In this document: positions 8,749 to 15,843 of the stretch, piece after piece
Layout: each line of letters opens with the position of its first letter
Position numbering within the stretch: the stretch's first letter is position 1
Assembly: GCF_024343575.1 (NCBI RefSeq)
Contig: NZ_RJUA01000021.1
Span: 1 to 35,773, forward strand
Source of the DNA: Lacihabitans sp. LS3-19
GTDB lineage: Bacteria > Bacteroidota > Bacteroidia > Cytophagales > Spirosomataceae
Direction of reading: 5' to 3'
DNA length: 35,773 nt
Notes under the pieces: model-generated
Seen by the model: only the letters and a program-made list of their open reading frames with translations
Told to the model about the DNA's origin: nothing
The model's database searches: none
Made by a program: the position numbers and the translations under genes

Positions 8749-9153
8749 TTAGTTTCCCTTCTTCTTATCAATAACGCTACCTGTTACTGCACCTGCTCCA
8801 GCACCTAACAAACCTCCCACTACCGCACCTCTTCCTCTGTGTTTTTTATCAACGATGGCTCCAGTTACTGCTCCCGTTCCGGCACCTATTATAGCTCCTT
8901 TAGTAGTAGCATTCATTTTCTTTTTCGATGCTCCCTCATACCCTTGAGTTGGAGCTGATGAACTATAAGTTTTACCATTTTCGTCAGTTACTGTATTTAC
9001 TTGTGTATAGGTTTCCTTTTGAATGATATAAACGGTATCTTTTACAGCAAGGCTGTCTTCAGACATTCCTAATTTACCATCTGTGCTCGGGTTACATGCC
9101 ATTGCAAAAATCCCCAATCCTATTGTCAAAATAATGCTATTCTTGTTTTTCAT
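8749..9153 (-). CDS. Glycine-zipper lipoprotein (YMGG-like)
   Basis: 134 residues. The signal peptide has a lipobox at Cys20 (IFAMAC). The C-terminal third is a two-pass glycine zipper: GAIIGAGTGAVTGAIVDKKH (~85-104) and GAVVGGLLGAGAGAVTG (~109-125), as in outer-membrane lipoproteins with YMGG-like or Rick_17kDa-type glycine-zipper domains. The middle (~35-80) is polar. It heads a two-gene operon with the coiled-coil lipoprotein. Upstream lie a GGAAT promoter-like element and a tandem TTCTACA site shared with other envelope genes in this window. Confidence 0.8.
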   Translation of the reverse strand: MKNKNSIILTIGLGIFAMACNPSTDGKLGMSEDSLAVKDTVYIIQKETYTQVNTVTDENGKTYSSSAPTQGYEGASKKKMNATTKGAIIGAGTGAVTGAIVDKKHRGRGAVVGGLLGAGAGAVTGSVIDKKKGN

Positions 9154-9177
9154 TTTTTTATTATTTTTAGTTTACAT

Positions 9178-9201
9178 GTATTTGCATAAAAATCTAATTC
9201 C
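9178..9201 (-). promoter_or_regulatory. GGAAT-type promoter element of the glycine-zipper operon
   Basis: On the minus strand GGAATTAGATTTTTATGC, then TAC ~22 nt after GG, ends 25 bp before the ATG. GG is 48 bp from the start. It matches the GGAAY-N4-TTTT element found upstream of six other units here. No TAnnTTTG box is present. Confidence 0.5.
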
Positions 9202-9221
9202 TTATGTTTTTTTGGAAAATA

Positions 9222-9240
9222 AGTGTAGAATATGTAGAAT
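9222..9240 (-). promoter_or_regulatory. Tandem TTCTACA regulator site
   Basis: On the minus strand two copies of ATTCTACA follow each other at a 9-bp period, ending 20 bp upstream of the GGAAT element. The same kind of direct repeat precedes 11480, 20798 and 22388. Confidence 0.5.
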
Positions 9241-9274
9241 TTATTTCCCAAGTTGTGTCTTTTGGCAATACTTC

Positions 9275-9302
9275 AAAAAAAAAACGGGCAAAATGCCCGT
9301 TT
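9275..9302 (-). terminator. Rho-independent terminator of the DUF1328 gene
   Basis: On the minus strand AAACGGGCA-TTT-TGCCCGTTT forms a 9-bp stem with a tight loop, followed by a run of ten T. It begins 4 nt past the stop of the 59-aa gene. Confidence 0.9.
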
Positions 9303-9305
9303 CAA

Positions 9306-9485
9306 TCAATCAAAGAATCGTTTCTTTTTTCTAAAACCACCTGTAATCAATGAAATCACAAATAATATTAAGAATAAATAAAATAGAATCTTAGCTATTT
9401 CAGTAGCTCCTGCCGCCAATCCCCCGAATCCAAAGATACCGGCAATAATGGCTATGACGAAAAATGAAAGTGCCCAACGTAACAT
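9306..9485 (-). CDS. Small membrane protein, DUF1328 (UPF0391, YtjA-like)
   Basis: 59 residues, ATG at 9485-9483, TGA at 9308-9306. It begins [20 protein letters not shown] and continues [16 protein letters not shown], the signature of the DUF1328/UPF0391 family of 50-65 residue two-helix inner-membrane proteins, then a second hydrophobic helix and a basic tail (FRKKKRFFD). The family has no known biochemical role but is often induced by stress. It is a single-gene unit with its own strong terminator. A GGTTG-type element 51 bp upstream is a weak relative of the GGAAY promoters. Confidence 0.9.
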   Translation of the reverse strand: MLRWALSFFVIAIIAGIFGFGGLAAGATEIAKILFYLFLILFVISLITGGFRKKKRFFD

Positions 9486-9568
9486 AATATTTAAGATTTA
9501 GTGAGAAATATATTTATACAACCCTTAAATTCAACCACATATAAAAATGTGCTTAAAATCGATGGATT

Positions 9569-10183
9569 TTAAAAAGCAAATCCAGCGGTAATCATAAATG
9601 CATTAGACTTACCTGCAAATTGACTCTTAGTCTGAGCATCTTTATAATTTACATTGAAAACATCATTTACATTACCTTCGTATTTCATATCCAATCTGAT
9701 TTTGCTAATATCAAAACCTACACCAAATTGATATCCGAGAAACGCATTTCTGTATTTTTCGTTACTTGCCAGGCCGATTTGTTGCATAAATGTTTCGTCT
9801 TTGTTAATTAAAAATGTAGCCATGGGTCCTGCATTTATTCTTAGCACATCCCCTACTTTTACACCTAAAAGGACTGGTATATCAAAATAAGTTTGTTTAA
9901 AATTATGTTCAATCCCCAAAACATCATAGGCTTTTCCACCTTTGGTACTTACCATTAGTTCTGGCTGTAAGTATATTTTATTACCAAACTTGGTAAATAT
10001 ACCTCCCGTAAAACCAGTAACCCTTGAAGCGTTTGGATCCCAAAAACTTTTATCGCTACCTCCTCCTTCACCTCTTATTTGGGATAAGTTTAGTCCACCC
10101 TTTAGACCTATTTCAAAATTTTGTGCCTGAGATACCCCCGTTGCTATAACTAAAAGCATTAGAACTGTTATTAACTTTTTCAT
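9569..10183 (-). CDS. PorT-like outer-membrane beta-barrel protein
   Basis: 204 residues. The signal peptide (~1-20) ends at SQAQ; the start FEIGLKGGLNLSQIRG and the closing strand NAFMITAGFAF are typical of the small (8-strand) outer-membrane beta-barrel/PorT family of Bacteroidota. Alternating aromatic strands run throughout (KTYFDIPVLLGVKV, FLGYQFGVGFDIS). It lies 25 bp downstream of the glycine-zipper/OmpA lipoprotein and is most likely in the same operon. The substrate, if any, is unknown. Confidence 0.85.
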   Translation of the reverse strand: MKKLITVLMLLVIATGVSQAQNFEIGLKGGLNLSQIRGEGGGSDKSFWDPNASRVTGFTGGIFTKFGNKIYLQPELMVSTKGGKAYDVLGIEHNFKQTYFDIPVLLGVKVGDVLRINAGPMATFLINKDETFMQQIGLASNEKYRNAFLGYQFGVGFDISKIRLDMKYEGNVNDVFNVNYKDAQTKSQFAGKSNAFMITAGFAF

Positions 10184-10208
10184 TTTAATGTATTTTTTGT
10201 TTAAAAAT

Positions 10209-10907
10209 TTATTTTAAGCTTAACGATGTTTCTTTTTTTGCTGACTTTTTAAGATTATTATCAGCTACAATTGCCAATTCTACTCTACGATTTTTTTCTT
10301 GACCTTCCTCGCTATCATTGCTATAGGCGGGGTTACTTTCTCCATATCCTTTCACGACTAACCTGCTGCTTTTCACGTTGTAAGCATTTAATAAACTTGA
10401 AACTGCCTTGGCTCTTCTTTCTGATAATTTCAAGTTATAAGCTTCCGTTCCTATGTTGTCTGTGTATCCAGCAACCAAAATGTCCGTATTGGGATATTCT
10501 ATTAAAGTATTTGCAAGATCTTGAATGCTTTTTTTAGATTCTGACGACAGCTCAGAGGAGTTAAAAGCGAACAAAATGCCAGACTTCATGGTGACTTTAA
10601 TGCCTTCTTCTATTCTTTCTACTTCAGCTATGTTACCTAGCTTATCCTCTAATTCTTTTGCCTGCTTATCCATGTATTTACCTATAATAGCACCTGCAAC
10701 GCCACCCACAGCAGAACCAACTATAGCATATACCGCAGGATTTTTAGATTTAGAACCAATAGCCGCACCAGCTGCCGCACCAGTTCCAATTCCAATCGCT
10801 GCACCTTTCTGCTCTCTTGTAAGTTTTTTTAAAGTACTACAACTTGAACTAATTAAAACCAAAGCCAAAAGACCTATGGTTGTTTTCTTGATTATTTTAG
10901 TATTCAT
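10209..10907 (-). CDS. OmpA-family lipoprotein with glycine zipper
   Basis: The chosen ATG (10907) gives 232 residues and a proper lipobox ending at Cys23 (LISSSC); the frame extends 16 codons further but only with a non-signal sequence. Domains: a glycine-zipper pair (~33-75, GAAIGIGTGAAAGAAIG and IVGSAVGGVAGAIIG), a linker, and an OmpA C-terminal peptidoglycan-binding domain (~100-210) with the motif GYTDNIGTEAYNLKLSERRA. It probably ties the outer membrane to peptidoglycan. It heads an operon with the barrel protein at 9569. The intergenic space to the divergent gene at 11167 carries GGAA elements in both directions and one tandem CCCC repeat. Confidence 0.85.
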   Translation of the reverse strand: MNTKIIKKTTIGLLALVLISSSCSTLKKLTREQKGAAIGIGTGAAAGAAIGSKSKNPAVYAIVGSAVGGVAGAIIGKYMDKQAKELEDKLGNIAEVERIEEGIKVTMKSGILFAFNSSELSSESKKSIQDLANTLIEYPNTDILVAGYTDNIGTEAYNLKLSERRAKAVSSLLNAYNVKSSRLVVKGYGESNPAYSNDSEEGQEKNRRVELAIVADNNLKKSAKKETSLSLK

Positions 10908-10927
10908 TTTATTAAAATTTATATGTA

Positions 10928-10951
10928 ACAGCATACTTAAAATATCTTTCC
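10928..10951 (-). promoter_or_regulatory. GGAAA-type promoter element of the OmpA/barrel operon
   Basis: On the minus strand GGAAAGATATTTTAAGTA starts 44 bp before the chosen ATG at 10907. It shares ATTTTAA in the same register with the divergent element at 11128, a close pairwise match. Confidence 0.45.
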
Positions 10952-11040
10952 ACATCCCAGAAAAATATATAAAAATCTAATTATCAGTACATTAATGAAA
11001 CTAATTACGAAAAACAGAATACTCAACATGAGGTAATAAA

Positions 11041-11056
11041 TCCCCAAATTCCCCAT
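11041..11056. promoter_or_regulatory. Tandem TCCCCA site between divergent envelope genes
   Basis: TCCCCAAATTCCCCAT contains two CCCCA units at a 9-bp period, in the middle of the divergent region between 10907 (minus) and 11167 (plus). It is 90 and 72 bp from the two GGAA elements, further than in the other genes. Confidence 0.45.
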
Positions 11057-11127
11057 ACAGTGGAGTGTATTTAAATTGAAAAGCCAGATAGATTAAACTT
11101 TTAAGAATTTTATAACTAAAAAAAGAA

Positions 11128-11151
11128 GGAACGGTATTTTAAACGCTACTA
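11128..11151 (+). promoter_or_regulatory. GGAAC-type promoter element of the small YtxH-like gene
   Basis: GGAACGGTATTTTAAACG followed by CTACTAATAA lies 39 bp before the ATG at 11167. It is the clearest example of the shared element. Confidence 0.5.
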
Positions 11152-11166
11152 ATAAAAAATAACAAT

Positions 11167-11340
11167 ATGGAAAATAAAAAAACGATCTTAATTCTTGCAG
11201 GAATTGCCGGATTTGTAACTGGCATATTATTCTCGCCAAATAAAGGAATAGTAAATAGACTAAAAGTAAAAAAAGGAATCAATAAATTGTCAGACAGTGC
11301 TTTGAAAACAATTGAAAAACTTCAGGAAGAAATTAATTGA
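11167..11340 (+). CDS. 57-aa YtxH-like small membrane protein
   Basis: ATG at 11167, TGA at 11338-11340. One N-terminal hydrophobic helix (TILILAGIAGFVTGILFSP, ~6-24) is followed by a basic, amphipathic tail (GINKLSDSALKTIEKLQEEI). The helix ending in (F/Y)xP, then K/G, resembles the start of YtxH-domain proteins such as the next gene (ALGIAYAPAKG), so I call it a truncated or minimal YtxH-like protein. No catalytic motif. It is probably an inner-membrane anchored stress protein. Confidence 0.7.
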   Translation: MENKKTILILAGIAGFVTGILFSPNKGIVNRLKVKKGINKLSDSALKTIEKLQEEIN

Positions 11341-11384
11341 TTAGTGAAAACTCGCGGTATTTGATAAACATTAACGGCATAATA

Positions 11385-11401
11385 TTCCCCAAATTTCCCC
11401 A
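11385..11401 (+). promoter_or_regulatory. Tandem TTCCCCA site before the YtxH gene
   Basis: TTCCCCAAATTTCCCCA has two units at a 10-bp period, ending 20 bp before the GGAAT element at 11422. Confidence 0.5.
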
Positions 11402-11421
11402 AAAATGTTTCATTTAAGGTT

Positions 11422-11445
11422 GGAATACATTTTTTACAACCTAAT
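11422..11445 (+). promoter_or_regulatory. GGAAT-type promoter element of the YtxH operon
   Basis: GGAATACATTTTTTACAA followed by CCTAATTG begins 58 bp before the ATG at 11480. Confidence 0.45.
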
Positions 11446-11479
11446 TGAAATTAGTTTATTAATATCAAAATTTACAATT

Positions 11480-11755
11480 ATGAAAAATTCAGTTAAAACA
11501 ATTGCGGGAATAGCAGCGGCGGCTGCCGTAGGAGCAGCATTAGGAATAGCATATGCCCCAGCGAAGGGTTCAGAAACAAGAAAGAAAATTAAAGGTACGA
11601 TAGGTGACGCTGCAGGTTCTTTAAAATCATCAGCCAACAAAATGAAAAGTCAAGTAGTCGACAAATCTATTGATCTTTATGAAAAAGGAAAAAATGGATT
11701 AAACCAAATAGCTGACAAAACCCAAGCCGAAGCGAAGAAAATTGGGATTGTTTAA
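11480..11755 (+). CDS. YtxH-domain protein
   Basis: 91 residues from the ATG at 11480; the upstream extension of the frame is promoter and tandem-site sequence, so it is rejected. One helix rich in Ala/Gly (TIAGIAAAAAVGAALGIAYAP, ~7-27) is followed by SETRKKIKGTIGDAAGSLK and a Lys-rich amphipathic tail, the standard YtxH (PF12732) arrangement, usually annotated as a general-stress or gas-vesicle-like protein. It leads a cluster with a holin-like membrane protein and the amber-interrupted gene. A terminator/attenuator hairpin separates it from the next gene. Confidence 0.85.
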   Translation: MKNSVKTIAGIAAAAAVGAALGIAYAPAKGSETRKKIKGTIGDAAGSLKSSANKMKSQVVDKSIDLYEKGKNGLNQIADKTQAEAKKIGIV

Positions 11756-11770
11756 AATATTTAGAAATGA

Positions 11771-11801
11771 GAGGCTGCCAATTAGGTAGCTTCTTTTTTT
11801 T
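11771..11801 (+). terminator. Terminator or attenuator inside the YtxH/holin cluster
   Basis: A 9-bp stem GAGGCTGCC/GGTAGCTTC (two wobbles) with loop AATTA, then TTTTTTTT. It lies between two same-direction genes, so it probably lowers expression of the downstream gene rather than separating unrelated units. Confidence 0.75.
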
Positions 11802-11823
11802 CATACTAACAAAAAATACAACA

Positions 11824-12168
11824 ATGAGTAGTTCAGAAAACAATACATTCAGCGAAAATATTGGTGAATATTTAGAATTGCAAAAGGAAAAACTAATATT
11901 GAATCTAGCTGATCGAAGTTCAAAAATAATGGCCAATTTGGCGGTAAGAATAGCATATTTGATTAGTGCGATTTTTTTTGTATTTTTTCTTAGTCTTGGT
12001 GTTGCTCTACTATTAAATAATTGGCTGAACAGCTCTTTTCTTGGTTTTTTAATAGTCTCTATAATATTTCTTTTCTCTTTTGTTTTGCTTTTAAATAGAG
12101 GAAAAAATCTCTTCCGCTTTTTCTTTGAATGGATTCTTCTTAATATCATTTACGACGAAAACACTTAG
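11824..12168 (+). CDS. Holin-like membrane protein (Phage_holin_3_6 / Actinobacterial holin type)
   Basis: 114 residues from the ATG at 11824; the frame extends upstream only through the terminator hairpin. After a polar N-terminus (ENIGEYLELQKEKLILNLADRSS, amphipathic) come two membrane helices (~42-64 and ~69-90, e.g. LISAIFFVFFLSLGVALLL). The layout matches the PF07332-type 'phage holin family' proteins found beside YtxH genes in many Bacteroidota; despite the name these are chromosomal and not tied to lysis. Role unknown, likely envelope stress. Confidence 0.75.
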   Translation: MSSSENNTFSENIGEYLELQKEKLILNLADRSSKIMANLAVRIAYLISAIFFVFFLSLGVALLLNNWLNSSFLGFLIVSIIFLFSFVLLLNRGKNLFRFFFEWILLNIIYDENT

Positions 12169-12291
12169 ATATCCAAGTACTAGAATTATTATAGTTTTAG
12201 TTGACTACAATTCCTTTAAAGTTTCAAAAACTTGTTTGATTAAAACCTGAAATTATTCTTAAAAAACAATTTATAAATTAAAAATATCGAC

Positions 12292-12771
12292 ATGGGAAAG
12301 TTTAAGAATTTTGAAGAATACAATTCGCACAAAACGATACTTGAAGAAAAACTGATAGACGTTGAGAACCATATCGGCCATCTTAAAACGGAGTTATTGT
12401 AGGATTTACTTCCAAAGAACGTATTAAGTTTTGTAGGAAAAAAAACCAACTTGATAGCACCTTCTGGAGCTAAATATTTAATAAGTCAACTTTCCAATAA
12501 CCTTATTAGCAAATATCCACATCCAGTTATTAAGTATTTACTACCAGTGGCAACTACCGGAATTATAAATATCGCAACAAGCAAAAACACGAAAAAAAAG
12601 ACTTTGGGTTTGTTCTACAAAACCTTTAAATGGATCAAAAATCAGACAGAAATCAGCTCAGAAGAAGAATTAATATTGATAAAATCAAAATTAGAATCAT
12701 CTGTTGAAAATGGATTATCAACTATTTTAGAGAGGCCATTATTGAATATTTCCGAAAAAAATAAAGATTAA
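12292..12771 (+). pseudogene. Envelope-cluster gene interrupted by one in-frame amber codon
   Basis: The ATG at 12292 opens a frame with N-terminal coiled coil (NFEEYNSHKTILEEKLIDVE), then TAG at 12400-12402 (codon 37), then the same frame runs on without interruption to TAA at 12769-12771. The continuation reads sensibly: a possible short membrane segment (YPHPVIKYLLPVATTGIINI) and an acidic amphipathic end. Without the TAG it would be 159 codons. No good restart codon exists soon after the TAG. One nonsense mutation, a sequencing error or readthrough could explain it. The place, after YtxH and holin-like genes, is where Bacteroidota often have a third small companion protein. I do not recognise the family firmly. 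Confidence 0.6.
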
Positions 12772-12798
12772 ATACTGAAAATTAAAGCTCTTGAAATT

Positions 12799-14163
12799 TC
12801 AGTTTTCAAAAGGAAAACTTAATTTAAAAACCGTAGCATCCATATCACTTAGATTTTCGGCAGAAATAAAACCGTGATGTTTGTGCATAATTCTTTTACA
12901 CACAGCCAAACCCTTCCCTGCATTTTCCTCCGATTTGAAATTTTGCAAAAACTCAAAAATTTTATCTATTGCTCCTATTTCGGCCACCTTTCCTATATAC
13001 TTTAGTGAAATTTGATGCCACATAAGATTTTCGACATGAACTTTTTCATAAGAGAGCTCAAGTGCCACAAGTTCATTATTATCACCTACATTCAACAATC
13101 TATGATTTAAGATTTCCTCAATCAATTTTTTGATCAAATGCGGATATAAAAGAAGTTTTGGGGGCTCCGGTTGATGAATTGTCAACTTTAGTTTCAGACC
13201 CGATTTATCGTTTGCTTCAGCCACACATAGCATCAGAATATCAACAAAACTATGTAAACCTATGTCTGTTTCGTCAGGCTTTAAATATGCAAGATTACTA
13301 AGTTCAGTTAACATAACTGTAGTTTGACCTGCAAGCTTTTTGATTTTTTCTAAAAACTGCCCAACATTCTCTTTTTCAGAGTTTTCATTCGCCTTGAGAG
13401 CTTGATCCAAATAAATCCTAATTTTTCTTATGGGCTCTTGAAGTTGATGGGAGGTAAGATGCGTATATTGTTCTATTTCTTCGTGTGAACTCATCAGCCT
13501 TTTGAGAAGCATTCTTTTCTTTTGTAAAATTATCTCTTTTTCTTCCAAATCAGACTTCTGTCTAAAATAGGCGAAAGCTATAATCCCAATTGCAAAAAGT
13601 GCCAGAAATGAAAAAGTAATAGGTGCTAAATTTTGTCCATCAACTTGGTTAGACATTCGTTCTACTATGAGCTTTTCCTCCTCTCCTTTCATTTTTTCAA
13701 AATACGCTAAGAGTTCGGAAGACTTATAGTTACCTTCATTAAAAAGCTCCATCTGAACACCTGACAATAGTTTTTGATTATGTTTAAACGTTACAAGCTC
13801 TTGTTCTAGATTTTTCTCTCTATCAAAATACTTTTTTATCAAAGAGTCAAGCAAATTTATCTGGTCCTTATTATCTATAACCAAAGAATGTAAATCACTA
13901 AAGTTTACCCTAGTTTTAGCAATTCGCAACTTATATTTTTCATAATAAATAGAGTCTTTCGTAAGTAAAAAATTCCTTTGATTCAATATACTACTTCTGA
14001 TTTCAGATTCTGTCTCTGAAATTTTATTTTTTACCACATAAGAATGATCTACCAGTTTGTTAAATCTTTCTAGTTTGTCGTAAGCCTCATAAGTAATAAA
14101 AATCACAACACCTATAATTAGAAAAGCCAAAATGAAAAGATAATCTAAGGTTTTAGTTCGCAT
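12799..14163 (-). CDS. CHASE3 membrane histidine kinase-like protein, catalytic motifs eroded
   Basis: 454 residues. TM1 (~8-24), a periplasmic four-helix CHASE3-like domain (~25-178), TM2 (~182-200), a coiled linker, a HisKA-like dimer region with SHQLQEPIRKI (His239) and a C-terminal HATPase remnant. His+1 is Gln instead of the usual Asp/Glu (compare SHDLQEP in the kinase at 17316). The N box reads EEILNHRLLN and the G1 box DxGxG is missing: where the paralog has VKDNGIGF this protein has LKYIGKV. A G2-like NAGKGLAVCKRI remains. It may be a non-autophosphorylating sensor or scaffold. It is divergent from rpoN and convergent with the amber gene. A tandem TTCCCCA site lies in its own promoter region. 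Confidence 0.8.
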   Translation of the reverse strand: MRTKTLDYLFILAFLIIGVVIFITYEAYDKLERFNKLVDHSYVVKNKISETESEIRSSILNQRNFLLTKDSIYYEKYKLRIAKTRVNFSDLHSLVIDNKDQINLLDSLIKKYFDREKNLEQELVTFKHNQKLLSGVQMELFNEGNYKSSELLAYFEKMKGEEEKLIVERMSNQVDGQNLAPITFSFLALFAIGIIAFAYFRQKSDLEEKEIILQKKRMLLKRLMSSHEEIEQYTHLTSHQLQEPIRKIRIYLDQALKANENSEKENVGQFLEKIKKLAGQTTVMLTELSNLAYLKPDETDIGLHSFVDILMLCVAEANDKSGLKLKLTIHQPEPPKLLLYPHLIKKLIEEILNHRLLNVGDNNELVALELSYEKVHVENLMWHQISLKYIGKVAEIGAIDKIFEFLQNFKSEENAGKGLAVCKRIMHKHHGFISAENLSDMDATVFKLSFPFEN

Positions 14164-14178
14164 TTAATTTTGAAAAAA

Positions 14179-14213
14179 TGGGGAAAAGTGGGGAATTTAC
14201 GCTACAGTTTTCC
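14179..14213 (-). promoter_or_regulatory. Kinase promoter with tandem TTCCCCA site overlapping it
   Basis: On the minus strand GGAAAACTGTAGCG starts 50 bp before the ATG at 14163. ATTCCCCACTTTTCCCCA (14179-14196, two units, 10-bp period) lies 15-35 bp downstream of GGAA, i.e. over the -10/start region, the reverse of the upstream position in the other genes. Position suggests repression; inference. Confidence 0.45.
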
Positions 14214-14380
14214 TCAGTACTTTTTTATGAATTAATAATATAAATTTTTGTTTTTAATAATTTAAAAACCACAACAATATGACTATCAGACACTTAATAA
14301 GACACCATTTCTAATTAAAAAAAAATTATTTTTTTTGGCTTGCCATTTGAAAAGCATATACTATAAATCTTTCTTAAAGT

Positions 14381-15826
14381 ATGGTTAATAACGCTCAAAG
14401 GCTAACCTTAAAACAATCGCAAAAGGTAAATACAAGTCAAATTCAATTCTTGAATTTATTGTATCTTAACCAACAAGAATTAGAACATCATATTGAGCAA
14501 GAACTCTTGGAAAATCCTTTTTTAGAAACAAATGCCGAAACTAATGAATTAGATTCTGAAATAGATGAAAATATCGAAGATTTTTCTGAAGAGCTAAATC
14601 TAGACCAAATATACACCAGAGAAACATTAGAAGACGACGAGGCATTCTATAAGTACAATCAAGAAAGTTCAAATGGAGATTCAGAATGGCAAGACTATCA
14701 ATTGAATAGTCAAACTGTTGACCAAAGCATCACTGAAGCCATCCTAGATCAACTAAAATATAGCTCATTGGACACTACGCAACTCGAAGTTGCCTATTTT
14801 TTGGTAAACTCAGTAAACGAAAAAGGTTTCCTAGACTGCCCATTAAGTGATATAGCCGACCAGTTGGGTTTTGCCACTGGAAAATTCTTTTCCGAATTAG
14901 AAGTTGAAGAAGTGAAAAATGTCATTAATTCATGTGAGCCACTAGGCTTTGCTTGTTATGATTTAAAAGATTATTTTAAGTATTTAATTTCAATTGACGA
15001 AAATTTATCTGAAATAGAAAAAATAAATGCCATTGAATTGCTAGAAAATAATCTTGAAGAAATTGGGAATAATGACCTTGAAGGAATTTTAAAAGAAGAT
15101 AATATTTCAAATAAAGATCTTTCGAAAATCTTAGCCCATATGGCGACCTATAGCCCCTATCCTACCAAAGGGTATTTTAGAGGTGAATCAGAAACAACCG
15201 AGTTCATTGTGCCTGATTATGAAATTTATTTAGACAATGGGAAACTTAAAGGCGATATTATTTCAAAAAAAAATTACACATTTAAAGTTAATACTAAGTA
15301 TGCCAATCAATTAAAAGCTGAGTCAGGAAACAGTGCAAAAGGGTATATAAACGCCAAACTAGGCTCAGCTCAATGGCTAATGCACGCCCTAAAACAACGC
15401 GAAGAAACGATGGAAAATGTAATAAAGGCTTTAGTTTATTTACAATCGGAATTTTTGATAAGTGGAGAAACCAGTAAACTTAGACCAATGATATTAAAAG
15501 ATATCGCTAATATTACAGGATTAACCATTTCTACTGTCAGTAGAGTTACATCAAACAAGTTTGCATATACCCCAATTGGCGTAATCAACTTAAAAAGTCT
15601 GTTTTCTGAGGCAATTTTATTGGACGATGGAACTACCAAAAGCAACAAAGAGATTCAAGAAATGGTTATAAACATTCTAAAAAACGAAGACAAAATAAAT
15701 CCATACAGCGATATGGATATTCAAAAAGAACTTCAGAAAAATGGCATAAATTTAACCCGAAGGACCATAACCAAATATAGAATGTCGGAAAATATCCAGT
15801 CTTCAAAAAACAGAAGAACAATTTGA
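14381..15826 (+). CDS. rpoN: RNA polymerase sigma-54 factor
   Basis: 481 residues, the usual length. The N-terminal Gln-rich activator-interaction region (QRLTLKQSQKVNTSQIQFLN, then EQELLENPFLE) is followed by an acidic region II, the core-binding domain (~115-310), the HTH region (LKDIANITGLTISTVSRVTS) and the RpoN box TRRTITKYR (459-467; family form ARRTVAKYR). It directs transcription from -24/-12 promoters and needs an AAA+ activator, here encoded by the very next gene. The next gene's ATG lies 18 nt after the rpoN stop. This is not the hpf/ptsN neighbourhood of proteobacterial rpoN. Confidence 0.95.
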   Translation: MVNNAQRLTLKQSQKVNTSQIQFLNLLYLNQQELEHHIEQELLENPFLETNAETNELDSEIDENIEDFSEELNLDQIYTRETLEDDEAFYKYNQESSNGDSEWQDYQLNSQTVDQSITEAILDQLKYSSLDTTQLEVAYFLVNSVNEKGFLDCPLSDIADQLGFATGKFFSELEVEEVKNVINSCEPLGFACYDLKDYFKYLISIDENLSEIEKINAIELLENNLEEIGNNDLEGILKEDNISNKDLSKILAHMATYSPYPTKGYFRGESETTEFIVPDYEIYLDNGKLKGDIISKKNYTFKVNTKYANQLKAESGNSAKGYINAKLGSAQWLMHALKQREETMENVIKALVYLQSEFLISGETSKLRPMILKDIANITGLTISTVSRVTSNKFAYTPIGVINLKSLFSEAILLDDGTTKSNKEIQEMVINILKNEDKINPYSDMDIQKELQKNGINLTRRTITKYRMSENIQSSKNRRTI

Positions 15827-15843
15827 ATCTGAAAATAAAAATT

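Noticed and set aside
9178-9201. GGAAY elements as sigma-54 -24/-12 promoters
   Set aside because: No GC is found 12 bases after GG in any of the seven copies, so the spacing excludes sigma-54.
10525-10980. 151-codon plus-strand frame opposite the OmpA/glycine-zipper gene
   Set aside because: Antisense of Ala/Gly codons; the minus strand encodes clear OmpA and glycine-zipper motifs.
11824-12168. Holin-like gene as evidence for a prophage
   Set aside because: No phage structural, lysis or integrase genes are nearby, and this family sits beside YtxH genes on bacterial chromosomes.
14326-14345. Possible sigma-54 promoter TTGGC...TTTGAA upstream of rpoN
   Set aside because: The -12 part reads TTGA instead of TTGC and the -24 part lacks CAC; too weak in AT-rich DNA to claim autoregulation.
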